A stretch of DNA of 64,000 bases from Cylindrotheca closterium (GCA_933822405.4 CAKOGP040001925.1:50726-114725), one strand, 5' to 3'; positions 1 to 10,689 are shown, counted from the stretch's first letter. The notes: generated from the sequence alone by a model not told the origin. Translations and numbers: made by a program.

Positions 1-516
1 AAGGACCAGATATAGCAACCCCCTTACTCCCCGAAATACGTGTGTACAACGACTAAGATGAGGACTGATCCTCCCGTTCTGACCGTCGTACCGCGAAGCA
101 CCTAGTCAAACTTTGGACCTGGACGCAACTGTCAGACACTTGAAGCCGCTTGCCAGCAACCTGGACGTCAGAGAGAATCCTGCAGCCCGATTTGCAACTG
201 GGTTAGATGGCGATTTTTCTTCGGCTACCTTGTTCGGTGCCAGCAGCCATTCATCAAGAAGAGGGAGGTGAAAACAGACCAAGATGAGACGTTACAACAG
301 AGTCGCCTAAATGGAAGAAGAGGGGACGTAACGTGACTGACTGGACTGCCAAGTCCCGAGCAGATATATTAGAGCGATCGAAGGCCAACGGTCGTCGCCA
401 ATCTCAAGCCCAAGATCAATCATCTATCATCTACTCACAGCTGCTTCAGACCCCCGTAAATACACCCCATTAGCAATATCAATCACCGTCTATCATGTCC
501 AACAGTAGCTACATCA

Positions 517-601
517 ACGCACTAGTACGCTCTCTCTACGAGGAGAGCCAGGGGCTTAACGTGACACGCACTAGTACGCTCTCTCTACGAGGAGAGCCAG
601 G
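517..601. repeat. Two direct copies of a 36-base block
   Basis: A block starting ACGCACTAGTACGC occurs at 517-552 and again at 566-601, identical over 36 bases with a period of 49. Each copy carries a small internal hairpin (CTCTC...GAGAG). Confidence 0.85.
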
Positions 602-623
602 AGCACAACGTTGTCACGTTAAG
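555..623. repeat. Perfect 11-base inverted repeat around the second direct repeat
   Basis: CTTAACGTGAC at 555-565 is the exact reverse complement of GTCACGTTAAG at 613-623. The arms flank the second 36-base repeat copy, so the block could form a cruciform. Confidence 0.75.
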
Positions 624-690
624 AGCTAGCATCAGGCAGCATGACTCACTCATGACTGACTCGACTAATGACGACTTGTCCACGTTCCTT

Positions 691-711
691 GTCGGACATC
701 ATGTGTCCGAC
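691..711. repeat. Short perfect palindromic hairpin
   Basis: GTCGGACA (691-698) and TGTCCGAC (704-711) are perfect reverse complements separated by 5 bases. A further TCCGACACACA follows downstream at about 743. Confidence 0.7.
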
Positions 712-719
712 ACACATTC

Positions 720-727
720 TGACGTCA
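720..727. promoter_or_regulatory. CRE-like palindrome TGACGTCA
   Basis: A perfect TGACGTCA lies 38 bases before a TATA-like run (CGGTATATAAAA, 760-771). TGACGT and ACGTCA elements are known CO2/cAMP-response elements in a diatom carbonic anhydrase promoter. No convincing gene follows, so a regulatory role is only a possibility. Confidence 0.3.
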
Positions 728-1073
728 TTGATTCATTCATGATCCGACACACACATACCGGTATATAAAAATCGAACCATTATTCAAATAAATTTTGATG
801 TCCGTATGATACCCGCATGCTCGGGTGTTACCCCCCAACGCCGGGCCAGCGAACGGAAATTCAAATCCCCACTCCGAATCCATCGGTGATCGTAAAAAAG
901 TCCCGTCGTCCAATTTCAACGATCCACAACAAACCCAAGTACCTACGTACAGTATCGTACCGGTACAATACAGTATCTGGCAGATTCAGCAGCAGCACTA
1001 TACTGTAGTATTTCCGGGTAAAAAGCTCTCCAATTTCCGGCAGAAATGCAGTATCGTATTATCTTTGAAACTA

Positions 1074-1190
1074 TAGTAGCAGTAGTAGTAGTAGTAGTAG
1101 TAGTGGTAGTAGTGGTAGTAGTGGTAGTAGTGGTAGTACCGATAGTTGTAGTAGTAGTACCGATAGTTGTAGTAGTCCTGTAGTAGTTAG
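1074..1190. repeat. AGT/GGT trinucleotide microsatellite
   Basis: The run consists of AGT units interspersed with GGT, followed by two diverged copies of a CCGATAGTTGTAGTAGT unit. Confidence 0.9.
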
Positions 1191-1571
1191 TGTTCTACCT
1201 TCAGCCATAGCAGTAGTAATGGAGCACGATCATTGTACAGATCGATTGTAAGAGGAAGATTTATAGGTAGGTACATGAACATGACAAAAATACAACCGTT
1301 GATAGCCTTGGTCGCCAAATTTCTTGGTAGCCGATGAATCGAACAACGCAAAACCTCATCAAGTGTTTGTTAAAAAATACAAATTCTGGTATATAAAAGA
1401 GTAATGCATCTTAGTGTTACAATGTTATTGGTACAAGGAATGGATCGGTTGGTTGATCCATTCAACAGACATCATCATCACCAAAAACTGGACATCAGTT
1501 GTAGTGTGTGTGTGGATGTGTGTGTGTGTGGATGTGAATGTGTAGAGGTTATACCATATACAAAATATGAT

Positions 1572-2402
1572 TTAGCTTTCCGTTGGTTCTTCACCAGTTG
1601 CTGCTTGTAGTTCCTCTTCTTTTTCTTCTTCTGGTGCCATGACCTCCATTTCTTCTGGTTCCTTTTCCAATTGACGGCGATTGTTACCACGGTTAAAGCC
1701 GTAAATCAATTGCAAATCCTTGAGACGGTTGCCACCACGTTGACGGGCCAATTTGTACGTGTCTTCCTTGAGCGCACCCCCCGCGGTGCGTTCCTTTCGG
1801 TCGTACCGTCCGGTAGGAGCTTCGGTAGGAACTCGAGTGGGCTTGGGAGTAGGAGACGGGGTTGGTTTGGAAGTGGTGGGAGAGGGAGTGGGTCCAGGTG
1901 TGGGACGTGCCGTAGGACGCGCCGTGGGTCTTCGTGTGGGTTGTCTGGTGGGCTGACGGGTAGGTCTTCGGGTTGGGGGTGGGGCGGTGGGTCTTCGGGT
2001 TGGCGGTGGTGGTGCGGGCCTCCTGGCGGGGGTGGGCCTTGGAGTCTGCAAATTCAAATTGTTGCTAAAGGAAGGAGGCAAGTTGAGGCCGGGTGGAATG
2101 GTAAAGGGAGCCGATCCACCGCTAGATCCACCACCACCACCCGAAGGTGCTTGACCACACTGACAGGCACTGTAAAGGCGGCTTTGAATGATTCCGCAGA
2201 TGTAACCTGGAATCTTTCCTTGTTGTCCCAAATCATAAAGGTTGGGACAAGAATAGGTACCGAAATACCGGATGTTGTAAAAGGTATTGGTGTTGCCAGG
2301 GCGAATGTTGTCCGAACCACAAATGGAACATTTTTGGGCGCTAATGAGCTGCAACAACACTAGGCAAAGGGCGATGAAATATTGGGTCCGTCTCATCATC
2401 AT
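1572..2402 (-). CDS. Secreted Cys-rich, Pro/Thr-rich protein
   Basis: This is a 276-residue protein starting at the first of three consecutive ATGs. Residues 1-23 form a signal peptide (hydrophobic ALCLVLLQLISA), followed by a compact Cys-rich domain (C25, C28 and further Cys to about residue 83, with a CSICGSD start and a CQCGQ end). A Gly/Ser hinge and a long low-complexity linker built of PTRRPT, PTARPT and PTPSPT units follow (about residues 120-195). The C-terminus is basic, then strongly acidic (EEEKEEE). The layout of an extracellular Cys-rich head on a PT-rich stalk is common in diatom cell-wall or secreted proteins. Function is unknown; the linker may be O-glycosylated, and a wall or mucilage location is inferred. 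Confidence 0.75.
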   Translation of the reverse strand: MMMRRTQYFIALCLVLLQLISAQKCSICGSDNIRPGNTNTFYNIRYFGTYSCPNLYDLGQQGKIPGYICGIIQSRLYSACQCGQAPSGGGGGSSGGSAPFTIPPGLNLPPSFSNNLNLQTPRPTPARRPAPPPPTRRPTAPPPTRRPTRQPTRQPTRRPTARPTARPTPGPTPSPTTSKPTPSPTPKPTRVPTEAPTGRYDRKERTAGGALKEDTYKLARQRGGNRLKDLQLIYGFNRGNNRRQLEKEPEEMEVMAPEEEKEEELQAATGEEPTES

Positions 2403-3444
2403 TGTGTTTGTTTTGTTTTGTTTGTGTGACTGTGACTGTGACTATGAGTACTGTATGTGGGAACGGATGGTTTGAATTCTACAATGAATAATATGTATGA
2501 AAGCAAACGGTTACTTTGAGGTCACGGGGAGGATAATGAGGATCTGCACTTGCAAAAAAGGAGGGATTTTGTGAATATCCGGCACTTTCGAATTTGCCTA
2601 CTTACCACATCATACGAGCCTGCCAGAACCGTCAAATTTCCCAATTCCCTCCATCCACTCCGCGTAATATCCGTTCAGCCTTAAATACCAAAATACAAAG
2701 AAGCTTGTTAGTGCGTGACGGACTATGGCGTGGCCCCATAACGGCTATTGGAAGTTTGAATCGGCATTGTTAGGGCAAGGCAGGCTTTAATGCGAACCTC
2801 GGCGAATATCCAAAGAACCCTCAATTTAAATAATGGGGACGTGCAGGCGTGTCACGGTCCCAGCAGGCAGAACCATCGGATTTCTTCAAACCGCTAAATC
2901 GATATCCGTTTAGATTGGAACGAAGATGAAATGGTGATGCCAACTTCTCCTAACTGCTGGTATGCGTATGCGTCTGTGTGTGTAATGTGTGACGTTGTGT
3001 GACGGATACAAATACACATCTTTTTTATATATCGCAACTCCGTCAGTTCTCACATTCTGATCGGCGTATTCTCACAAAAGTGATGACGATGATGACGTGA
3101 ATTGGACCTTGGTGCTTGATACCGATATTTCTTGCATCATCATCATCCATCATCATCCATCATCATCCATCATCATCCATCATCATCCATCATCATCATC
3201 ATCATCATCATCATGGGGTGGATACCGGTATTTCTGGGAGTGTGAATGTCTGTGACGATGTCACGATGTGTTTGTGTGACAGTCAGTGCACACCACAGGA
3301 TCTCATTTTTTAGCTCCCATTCCATTGTTGTGATGATGACATATATCATATATGTAAAACGTCAGCGTTCTCGACACATTCGTACGTGTACACATTATGG
3401 GATGGGATGACGATGATGATTCTCAGATGTTGCGTGTTGTGCGG

Positions 3445-3477
<33 letters not shown>

Positions 3478-4607
3478 TATCGGAATGACATCATCAATCG
3501 TGTTATCCGAATGATGTAACATATATATTATGGTTTGTATTTTATCATATGTACGGTATGATGTGATATCTTTTGAAACACTATTCATTGGAAATTCTTG
3601 GTGGTGGCACGCGTGGTGCGTATCTACCACGATGATGTTCTTATTGCATCATCATATATGTCGTTTGAATGTCATTTGAATGACATCCTCCCCCCATCAC
3701 CATTATCATTATCATCTGAATGATACAGTATGGTGGTGAAGAAGGAAAAAAGATCAACCCAAAGACTGTTCTTGCACACGGAGCTGGCTGCAACAACAAC
3801 AACAAGAAAGGAATGAAACAATGTGCTGGCGTGTTTCAATCATTACATCATCATCGCAAAACAAATGGTCGAACGGAAACGAGGAACGACAAAAGAAGTT
3901 CAAACTCAGCAATCATCCTACGAAAGATCCTATAGTAGTCATATTGGTGTTTGGTGTGTATGCTTTTTCGCGAACCAAGGAGTTTGCCAGCAGTGATTGC
4001 TGGACTTGGTTCTTGTACCCTATTATATATATAGATGTATATATCTAGTAGTAGTACACAAAGAAGGAGACGTCGTCGTCAAAGAATCCTTGCTTCTTGG
4101 CTGCGGAAAACTTGCGACAGTGTCTTGAGAAAAGTGCGTTCTTTTGCGCAAGTTCGTGGAAGCAAGATTTCTTCTTTCTTCTTCTTGCAGCAGCAGCAAC
4201 CTTTGCCCTTTGGTCCACAGTTCCGTACCGGTACTTTACAAGGAGGAAATTGCGTGTCTCGGTCGGATAAATCAGCACAATGAAGAAGACGACGACGGCG
4301 GGGTGCAATCATCAAATGGGCAAGTTTCCATCAACATATGACTGCTGCTGTTGCTGCTGCTGCTGTGTCCCCATAGTACGAAAGCCTTGATTTCTTGTTG
4401 GACTAAAAGATAAGCTTCATTAGATTATCGTTTCGTTTCGTTAATATGTGTACAGTATGAATTACCTTCCTTTTGAATTTTGACCACTTTGATCAAGGGG
4501 GATCTGGAGAAAAGGGAAACTAGCAGCCTTTTTTGGATACAGCAAATAAGTACGCAGTGTCATCTTGTACTGTACAATGACCATTGTACTCACGTCAATA
4601 AAGGAAT
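2403..4607. other. Long intergenic stretch with microsatellites
   Basis: I see no gene I can defend. The stretch contains CATCATCCAT repeats, a second CAT-rich tract near 3450-3480, a TACCGGTA palindrome at 3223-3230 and another at 4226-4233. Short open frames at 3720-3935 and, on the minus strand, 4045-4315 lack recognisable domains. Confidence 0.5.
3135..3214. repeat. CATCATCCAT minisatellite grading into CAT repeat
   Basis: About six 10-base CATCATCCAT units are followed by pure CAT triplets. The His-rich open frame across it is a by-product of the repeat. Confidence 0.9.
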
Positions 4608-5498
4608 ATGATAGAAATATTTGTTTACAAAGGAGGCAACCAAGTAATACCAGAAGATGTGGAGCTGGTCCGAATCGATCCATCCGTCAAAATCATTGAG
4701 AAATGGGCATTTGAAGATCGCCCCAAATTACGGTATGTACAGTTTTCAGAAGGCTTGCAAAAGATTGGATCCAATGCGTTCTCGAACTGCGTATCGTTGG
4801 AATCTATTAGATTGCCATCCACCATGACAGCAGTTCACAAAGGTTCATTCTATAACTGCGTATCAGTGACGAGCGTCGTCCTGAACGAGGGGCTCGAAAT
4901 CATTGAGAAAGATGCCTTTTCAGGCTGTGGCATGGAACTTCTTTGGCTTCCGTCAACCATGAAGTATGTGAGGACCGGTGCTTTTGACAGCTGTAAAGAG
5001 CTAAAAAAGGTTGCGCTGAATGAAGGACTCGTCAAGGTCGAAAACTATGCGTTTAATCTGTGTGACAACTTGGAAACGATTGAGGTTCCTTCCTCTGAAA
5101 CTGTCATTGACGCATTTGCAATCCCCGAGAAAACTTCTCAGATAACAGGGAAATATATCCCATTCTGGGATCAAGTACACTATAGATATGAGCAAGGCGA
5201 AAAGGCTCGAATGGAAAAGTATGGCATGAACAGTGTTCCGATTGATGATTCAGAAATGGATGATTCAACAATGATGAACTCCAAGCCATCACCAGAAGAT
5301 ACTTCATCCAGTAGGAAGCCACTGGCGATATTCCCAGCTCCCACTAAGAAGCGAAGCAAAGAAACAAAAGCAGATATCCAGCTAATGCTTGCCGATAAGC
5401 AAGAACAGATTGAGAGCCTGAAGAAGTTGTTGATGTCAGCCGAAAGAGAACGAGATGAATTGCAAACAAAGCTGAACGAGTACGACATGCCAGAGTAA
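4608..5498 (+). CDS. BspA-type leucine-rich-repeat protein with C-terminal coiled coil
   Basis: The protein has 296 residues. The N-terminal part (about 1-165) is built of LRR_5/BspA-type repeats of about 23 residues, each with a pattern like I.....AF..C..L..V.L..GL; four to five units are visible (for example IGSNAFSNCVSLESIRLPS). Such repeats form a solenoid that usually binds proteins. A polar linker with acidic stretches follows, then a heptad-rich coiled coil at about 250-292. There is no signal peptide, so a cytosolic role is likely. A longer paralogue lies at 20709-21944 with the same opening (VFVYVGGDQ versus IFVYKGGNQ) and the same IDPSVKxIEK box. The precise role is unknown. Confidence 0.85.
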   Translation: MIEIFVYKGGNQVIPEDVELVRIDPSVKIIEKWAFEDRPKLRYVQFSEGLQKIGSNAFSNCVSLESIRLPSTMTAVHKGSFYNCVSVTSVVLNEGLEIIEKDAFSGCGMELLWLPSTMKYVRTGAFDSCKELKKVALNEGLVKVENYAFNLCDNLETIEVPSSETVIDAFAIPEKTSQITGKYIPFWDQVHYRYEQGEKARMEKYGMNSVPIDDSEMDDSTMMNSKPSPEDTSSSRKPLAIFPAPTKKRSKETKADIQLMLADKQEQIESLKKLLMSAERERDELQTKLNEYDMPE

Positions 5499-7723
5499 AT
5501 GAAAAGTAATAGAATAGAATATATACTATAATAGGCATAAACAAGTACTGTTCGATGCAACATCCGGGGCTATGTCTCGCTGGCCTTCACGATCCGGCAC
5601 TGTTTCTTCATTCGAATCAGCAGCCGAGCTATTCTCAAGCGGTACTCCAGGTGGCAGAGTCAGAGATAGATTCAACAGTATTAAAATACAACCAACGTAA
5701 TCCTGACTTTCAATTCGACATGTTGATGAACAAAGATAACAAGAATAAATTGATTTTAGAAGCAATGTGCTTCATGCAACCTTTGGAATTCGCCCCATTT
5801 GTTTCTGGATTGAGGCTGACAGCGTTTTCCAAGCATCGCTCCAGCTATCTAGCAATATCAAAGACCGACTGAAAACTGAGACTTGTATATATAGCATGAA
5901 GAAAAGAATAATAAACCGATATGGACACCTATTTTGAGAACCAAAAGTGATAATGGTATAAGGTTGTCGACCGCCAGGGGTGCGTTCGGTGTTCTGATTA
6001 TCTCGTTTCCATTCGATCCGAACAATGATTCATTTATTTCCTCAAAGCAGAATCTTCCAAACCATTCAGAAATAAGATTACTCTTTTCATACCTTGGTGG
6101 ATATAGGATGAATCAATCGTTTGATCATATCCATGGGCCAACAGATGGATTTCTTGTCAATGGGAAGATCTTGGAAGGCATTGCATCGTAATCCGATTGG
6201 AGTAAACTAATGTTGATACTGACATCATTAATAATTTCAATGGGACCAATGAAGTCTTCTGGGTATCGTTCACCTGCACTCGATAGTGCCTATGTTGGTG
6301 AATGGATGCATCGTAGGGCTTCCGTTCCATATCAGGTCATTTGTAATGGGAGTCTCTCCCAAATCCAACGCAATAGCTTCCAGCTGCAGGATGGCCCTGA
6401 CGTCAGTCGACACACTGGCTTCCCTCTTGAAACCGATATGCATATTGATCCAACTAATAGATGTAGAACAAAAGCCGAACTGATTGATACTTGCCAATGA
6501 ATCGATCAATCTGGATTTTTGAAAATGATTTTTTTGAATTGCTTGAGCTCTTGAACGGGCCGGTGCCATGCGTCGTCCACAGGCAGATTATCATCTTTTA
6601 TGCCACTTGGCTTGAAGTAGTTTAGAAAAGCAAAGGCAAGCGCAAATCCAGCAGCCCCGTCCCGGTTCACTTGTCGTCATGAATGAGTCGACTTTTCCCC
6701 TCGCCTCTCTTCTGTTTGTTGCAATCCTTTTTTCGAACGACAGCAAATCGATGAAATCGTCGTGCATAGTGTTCCGCCTTATAAGAAGCTAGTCAAAAGC
6801 CTCCTTGGGTGCGCTTCAACTCTTTTTCAACTTGTCCAGCTTTTCAGAGAAACTGTGGCACCGGCCACAAGAAAGAAAACTGGTGCGTTTGAATACTGAA
6901 AATCATCGCTGATATATTTCGAGTATAGAGACAACTGTAAGTTCCACTACAAGGGTTTCTTCCTTTTTCGCTTCGGTTAGACGGTTTGAAGCTTATATAC
7001 CCAATTGGTCTGTTTGGGAAATTCAGCCGATTGATTCAAATGTCATTCGGCACCTACTGTGGTGACGACCGACGACTGTGCAATCGTTTATATGGCACAA
7101 TGAGTTCCCTAAGACGTCGCTTTTGTATCCTCACAGGCTTCGATTCTGAAGGGCGACAATGCGACCTTCAGTCAAATTGGGTTTCGTCTTTTCACCGTAA
7201 GCATCCAGCTGTCATATTGAGAAATCGAAGAACTTCTTGACATCCTCATTCTTCTCCTTCCAACTGGGTCGTCGTACCCATCACTGTCACATGGAACTTC
7301 ACAATGGTATGCTGCTGTTGAAACTTTTGCTTTCACATGCTCTCGGCCCACATTTCATGACTGTATCATACAACCAGAGGCTTTCGAAGCAAAAGGTATA
7401 TAGGTGCTCACAATGAGGTTTTCGGTTTTCGGAGACGACGAGTATAATGACCGATTCCTTTAGTCGATGTAGTCGTTCAGCTGCCGGTTTATGACTGTAA
7501 TTTATTTTTGCTGCATGCGAAATAAGATGTGATGCAATAATATATACAGTCATCACGACGAATGAATGAAAAGACCATTGCTTCGAAGACAGAACGTTAT
7601 TGTACGTTTTCCATTTTATTCTATGCATAATCATTTACAGCAACGACAATAAGTTCACACACCCCAACAAATATCCCAACAAATATTATATCAATAGTAC
7701 TGTAACTCAGCACAAGAATTATC
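5499..7723. other. Non-coding or decayed region
   Basis: Only short frames are present (5555-5872, 5934-6191, 6210-6500 plus; 6270-6569 minus). None shows a domain I recognise. The minus strand at about 6270-5900 keeps gene-like stretches in different frames, which could be an old pseudogene, but I could not assign a family. Confidence 0.4.
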
Positions 7724-8320
7724 ATCTCTCGTTGACATTGGACCCATGTCTCCACAATATCTTGTCGATTCCAAGGCTATTGAAGCGGATTTTATCGAAA
7801 ACGTCAAGGGATGTTGCTTTGGAGTATGTCGCTTTGAATCGAATGGTGCCCGGCAGCTACTCGAGAAGACTTTGTTCCCTGCATGTATCCTACAAAAGAT
7901 ATGACTTGACAAGAAACTTTTGGAGTCGCATTATACATTGGCAAAGTGGTGGGTACTTACAGGTCCGACGATATGGTCAAAAGATGATCTTTGACGAATC
8001 CATGATTCACAAACCCACCAAAGGAGAATTCTACGTGAATACCTTGGCGGTGACAGGAGAGTCAGGGGCCAAGGGAGTTGGTACCAAACTACCAGTATTC
8101 AAATGGCCCGAAGGGTTGGCATGCCAAAAGGGTGATTCCCAGCTCATTGGATCATGAAGGGGGATCCAGCGCAACGTCTCTAAACAAGATTTGGGATTGA
8201 AGAAAAGCATCAAGTCTCCTGTTGCGCTACTTTCATCATTGGACGAATGAATATGGTAAAATATCTATCTTCATAGACATCATCAATAATATGGATCAAT
8301 ATGTATATTGGAGGGTGTGT
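7724..8320 (+). pseudogene. Decayed GNAT acetyltransferase copy
   Basis: This segment is a broken copy of the intact GNAT gene at 17199-17846. Matching stretches include GGATGTTGCTTTGGAGT near the start, the region before the acetyl-CoA loop (GQKMIFDESMIHKPTKGEF here, GQKMTFDESLMHKPAKGEF in the parent), the loop itself (GAKGVGTKL versus RGKGVGTKL, so the first Arg is lost), and the 3' untranslated end around 8256-8315. Frames shift several times and stops interrupt it. The start is missing and the reading frame cannot give a working enzyme. It sits next to copy 1 of the globin-like cluster, as the intact gene sits next to copy 7. Confidence 0.8.
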
Positions 8321-8367
8321 ACATGGCACTGCAATATTAGAGTCCATTCATCACAAAAGGTTTGCAG

Positions 8368-8455
8368 AACAAGGAGGGCCTCGAAGGTTGGAAATGTTCA
8401 ATCTCATTGCCGGTAGTTTGTCACTACAGTGCCGACCATCGAGGCCCTCCTTGTT
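8368..8455. repeat. 24-base inverted repeat (hairpin)
   Basis: AACAAGGAGGGCCTCGAAGG... at 8368-8391 is complementary to 8432-8455 with two mismatches across 24 bases and a loop of 40. The right arm and its downstream flank (8438-8520) resemble the spacer at 10980-11060, so only this diverged spacer copy carries the full hairpin. Confidence 0.75.
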
Positions 8456-8906
8456 TTTCTTTCAAGTTTTATGTAGTTCCGAAAGGTTTTGGAAATGAGG
8501 GCGGAGACATGTAATCCATCGAACAGCGGTACCTATCCTACAATCACCAGGGTGCCGAGGACTTCCATACAAAGACTGTAAGACACACGTTCAAGGGCTT
8601 GCAATTTCAAATTGTCTTCGTCCCGTCAATGCGCATCAGACAAACATGCGAACAGAGGGTGCCGAAAGCGATTGTCTATTTTTCTACCTTCCTCGAAATA
8701 TTCTTCTACCAAGGTTTCTTGCAAGATGTAATCAAGAATCCAACGAATCACCAATGCATCATTCGAATGGTCTATCTCGCCCCGGAACCTCCATTCCCAG
8801 TACAAGTCAGCAAGATATCGGGTTTATATTGTATGCACTTTATGAATTATCGGTTTCTATGTAATGTATCTTTGCTTCATTTTTCCAAAAGTTCTTCAGG
8901 CCGTGC

Positions 8907-9377
8907 TCATACTACGAGTTGAGCGGCCAAGACTCTGGTTGCCATTGCTGTTCTCTCAAAGTCCTTTCCTTCTTCTTCGAAGATTATTCGCAAGGCTGCA
9001 AATCGCTGCGTGCATTCCTCGAGAATAGATTCTTCGATCCACGAGCCCTGTAGAGCAGTCTCAAAGTGCGACTTGAGTTTCTTGAACTGTTTGGTGTTGA
9101 TACCCAGTTCGAAGACGGCGTAGTTCTTCATGATGACACGAAGGCGTGCATCACCATCAACCACAAAGTTACTTTCCAAAGCAGATTTGATAAGGCTGCT
9201 CATGACAGCTGACAATCGTGTCATGCTCATATGGCCGAACACCATTTGCAAGTCGGCATCTTCGTTGATACTGTCGCAAAAGTTCATGAGGAGGAAGCCC
9301 ATTTCACTTTCTCCACCTAGCTTCTTGATGAGGTTAGGCTGGGATTGGAAGGCTTGTTCTTGAATAGGTCTGCACAT
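8907..9377 (-). CDS. Truncated-globin-like protein, copy 1 of 7
   Basis: The protein has 156 residues. Residues 16-67 follow the group-1 truncated-globin pattern: a KKLGGES turn (18-24, where the family has its GG motif), F33 at helix B, an acidic loop ending at L43, F47, and M52..L55 starting helix E. Residues 86-130 match the F-G-H helices (ELGINTKQF then SHFETAL then ILEECTQRFAALR). The family's helix-B Tyr is Cys34 and no His lies at the proximal position (window YAVF, 86-89), so canonical haem binding is not expected. It may instead be a structural or sensor globin fold. No signal peptide. This copy has N38, T53, V58, V73, S117, M145. It is divergent from copy 2. Family call by eye only. 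Confidence 0.75.
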   Translation of the reverse strand: MCRPIQEQAFQSQPNLIKKLGGESEMGFLLMNFCDSINEDADLQMVFGHMSMTRLSAVMSSLIKSALESNFVVDGDARLRVIMKNYAVFELGINTKQFKKLKSHFETALQGSWIEESILEECTQRFAALRIIFEEEGKDFERTAMATRVLAAQLVV

Positions 9378-10218
9378 TATGTTTGTTTGTTTGTTTGTGT
9401 GTTACTATTGGTGGTTGTCTTTGCGTGTTGGCTGAAAGTTTAATTTATGAGGATTTGAGATTAGTTCTGTGGATACGATGCATGTTGAGGTTGAGTTTTG
9501 CTGTAGACATTATTCGGTTTTGAGTGCTGAGTGCCCTTATTCAGTATGTAGGTAGAACACTCCCGAGTTTGTCAACTTTGGTACTCGGAATAAATGTTTA
9601 GCCTCTGAAGAATATATTAGTCCTACAGTACAATTCACGACGGCATTCGCTAGATCATCAAATAGCCCCCGAAGGCTAGCAAAATCAGCGTGTATCATAC
9701 GACTGTATTCTACGTCCACCAACCTTGTTTTCAAACATACATACAGCACATCATAGGTATCTCTTTTGCTCCTGTATGAGAGTACTCGTACCTACTGTAT
9801 GACCTATGTAGTGAAATCAGCCCCTCCTTATGTTCTTCCAAACCATTTCCGCATATTTACGATGGCGGAGAATTTATAGTCCATAGAACCAGCCCTAGAT
9901 CGTGCAGTCGAAGGTGAAGCCGACCTTCGGGGGCTATTTGCTAATCTAAAGAATGACGACACTAAGTAAGTTGGTTGAACCGACATTCTGCGGGGCTTTA
10001 CATTTATTCCGAATACCACATTTGACAAAACTCGGGAGTGTTCTACATAAAAAATATATATACGGTAGAATAAGGGCATTCAAAACCGAATAATGTCCAA
10101 CAACAATCAAAACCTCAACATGCATCGCATCCACAAAACCAGTCTCAAATCCTCATAAATTGAACTTTCAGCCAACGCGCAAAGACAACCACCAATAACA
10201 CACAGACAAGCAAACATA
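9378..10218. promoter_or_regulatory. Bidirectional promoter between copies 1 and 2
   Basis: Each side carries the same cassette in mirror orientation. Reading towards copy 2: an imperfect inverted-repeat box (TTCCGAATACC ... ACTCGGGAGTGTTC, about 10006-10045), a TATA run (AAAATATATATACGG, 10051-10065), then TCAAAACCGAATAATG (10080-10095), and a CAA-rich 5' leader with AAACTTTCAGCCAAC just before the ATG. The copy 1 side has the box at about 9555-9597 but no clear TATA. The spacer is nearly identical, inverted, to 12872-13712. Confidence 0.65.
10049..10064 (+). promoter_or_regulatory. TATA-like element of copy 2
   Basis: The run AAAATATATATACGG lies about 160 bases before the copy 2 ATG and 20 bases before the conserved AAAACCGAATAATG element. 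The mirror image occurs upstream of copy 4 (13026-13040). Confidence 0.5.
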
Positions 10219-10689
10219 ATGTGCAGACCTATTCAAGAACAAGCCTTCCAATCCCAGCCCAACCTCATCAAGAAGCTAGGTGGAGAAAGTGAAATGGGCT
10301 TCCTCCTTATGAACTTTTGCGACAGTATCAGCGAAGATGCCGACTTGCAAATGGTGTTCGGCCACATGAGCATGACACGATTGTCAGCTATCATGAGCAG
10401 CCTTATCAAATCTGCTTTGGAAAGTAACTTTGTGGCTGATGGTGATGCACGCCTTCGTGTCATCATGAAGAACTACGCCGTCTTCGAACTGGGTATCAAC
10501 ACCAAACAGTTCAAGAAACTCAAGTCGCACTTTGAGACTGCTCTACAGGGTTCCTGGATCGAAGAATCTATTCTCGAGGAATGCACGCAGCGATTTGCAG
10601 CCTTGCGAATAATCTTCGAAGAAGAAGGAAAGGACTTTGAGCGAACAGCAATTGCAACCAGAGTCTTGGCCGCTCAACTCGTAGTATGA
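10219..10689 (+). CDS. Truncated-globin-like protein, copy 2 of 7
   Basis: This 156-residue copy differs from copy 1 at residues 38 (S), 58 (I), 73 (A, unique to this copy) and 145 (I). It keeps T53 and S117. It forms a head-to-head pair with copy 1 and a tail-to-tail pair with copy 3. Coordinates mirror copy 4 around one inversion centre (coordinate sum 23090) and copy 6 around another (sum 25525). The start ATG is fixed by the conserved CAA-rich leader ending in AAGCAAACATAATG. Like the others it lacks haem-ligand candidates at helix B and helix F. Confidence 0.75.
   Translation: MCRPIQEQAFQSQPNLIKKLGGESEMGFLLMNFCDSISEDADLQMVFGHMSMTRLSAIMSSLIKSALESNFVADGDARLRVIMKNYAVFELGINTKQFKKLKSHFETALQGSWIEESILEECTQRFAALRIIFEEEGKDFERTAIATRVLAAQLVV

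Larger units (their letters stand above)
1..1571. other. Intergenic, repeat-rich left end
   Basis: I see no supportable gene here. The stretch holds a 49-base-period direct repeat, two short perfect inverted repeats, a CRE-like palindrome, an AGT-rich microsatellite and a TG-rich run near 1490-1545, each listed where useful. I considered an LTR because of the duplicated block near 517-601 but found no tRNA primer site or polyprotein. Confidence 0.5.

Noticed and set aside
1..620. Long terminal repeat of a retrotransposon
   Set aside because: No primer-binding site, polypurine tract, TG...CA ends or polyprotein could be identified.
3135..3214. CRISPR-like regular repeat
   Set aside because: The units are contiguous 10-base microsatellite units without unique spacers, and the DNA is eukaryotic.
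3116..3313. His-rich open frame
   Set aside because: It is created by the CATCATCCAT minisatellite and has no flanking protein features.
5555..6569. Possible retroelement or receptor-cyclase relic
   Set aside because: I tried both strands and found no conserved motif that would support either.
9130..9363. A 77-residue open frame antisense to each globin-like copy, conserved in all seven
   Set aside because: It overlaps the sense gene completely and is conserved only because the copies are nearly identical; the same holds at 10233, 11565, 12624, 13727, 15059 and 16265.
9828..10079. Open frames in the bidirectional spacers that are identical in mirrored copies
   Set aside because: They lie over promoter elements, occur on one side only and are absent from spacer 6-7. 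Identity comes from the inverted duplication.
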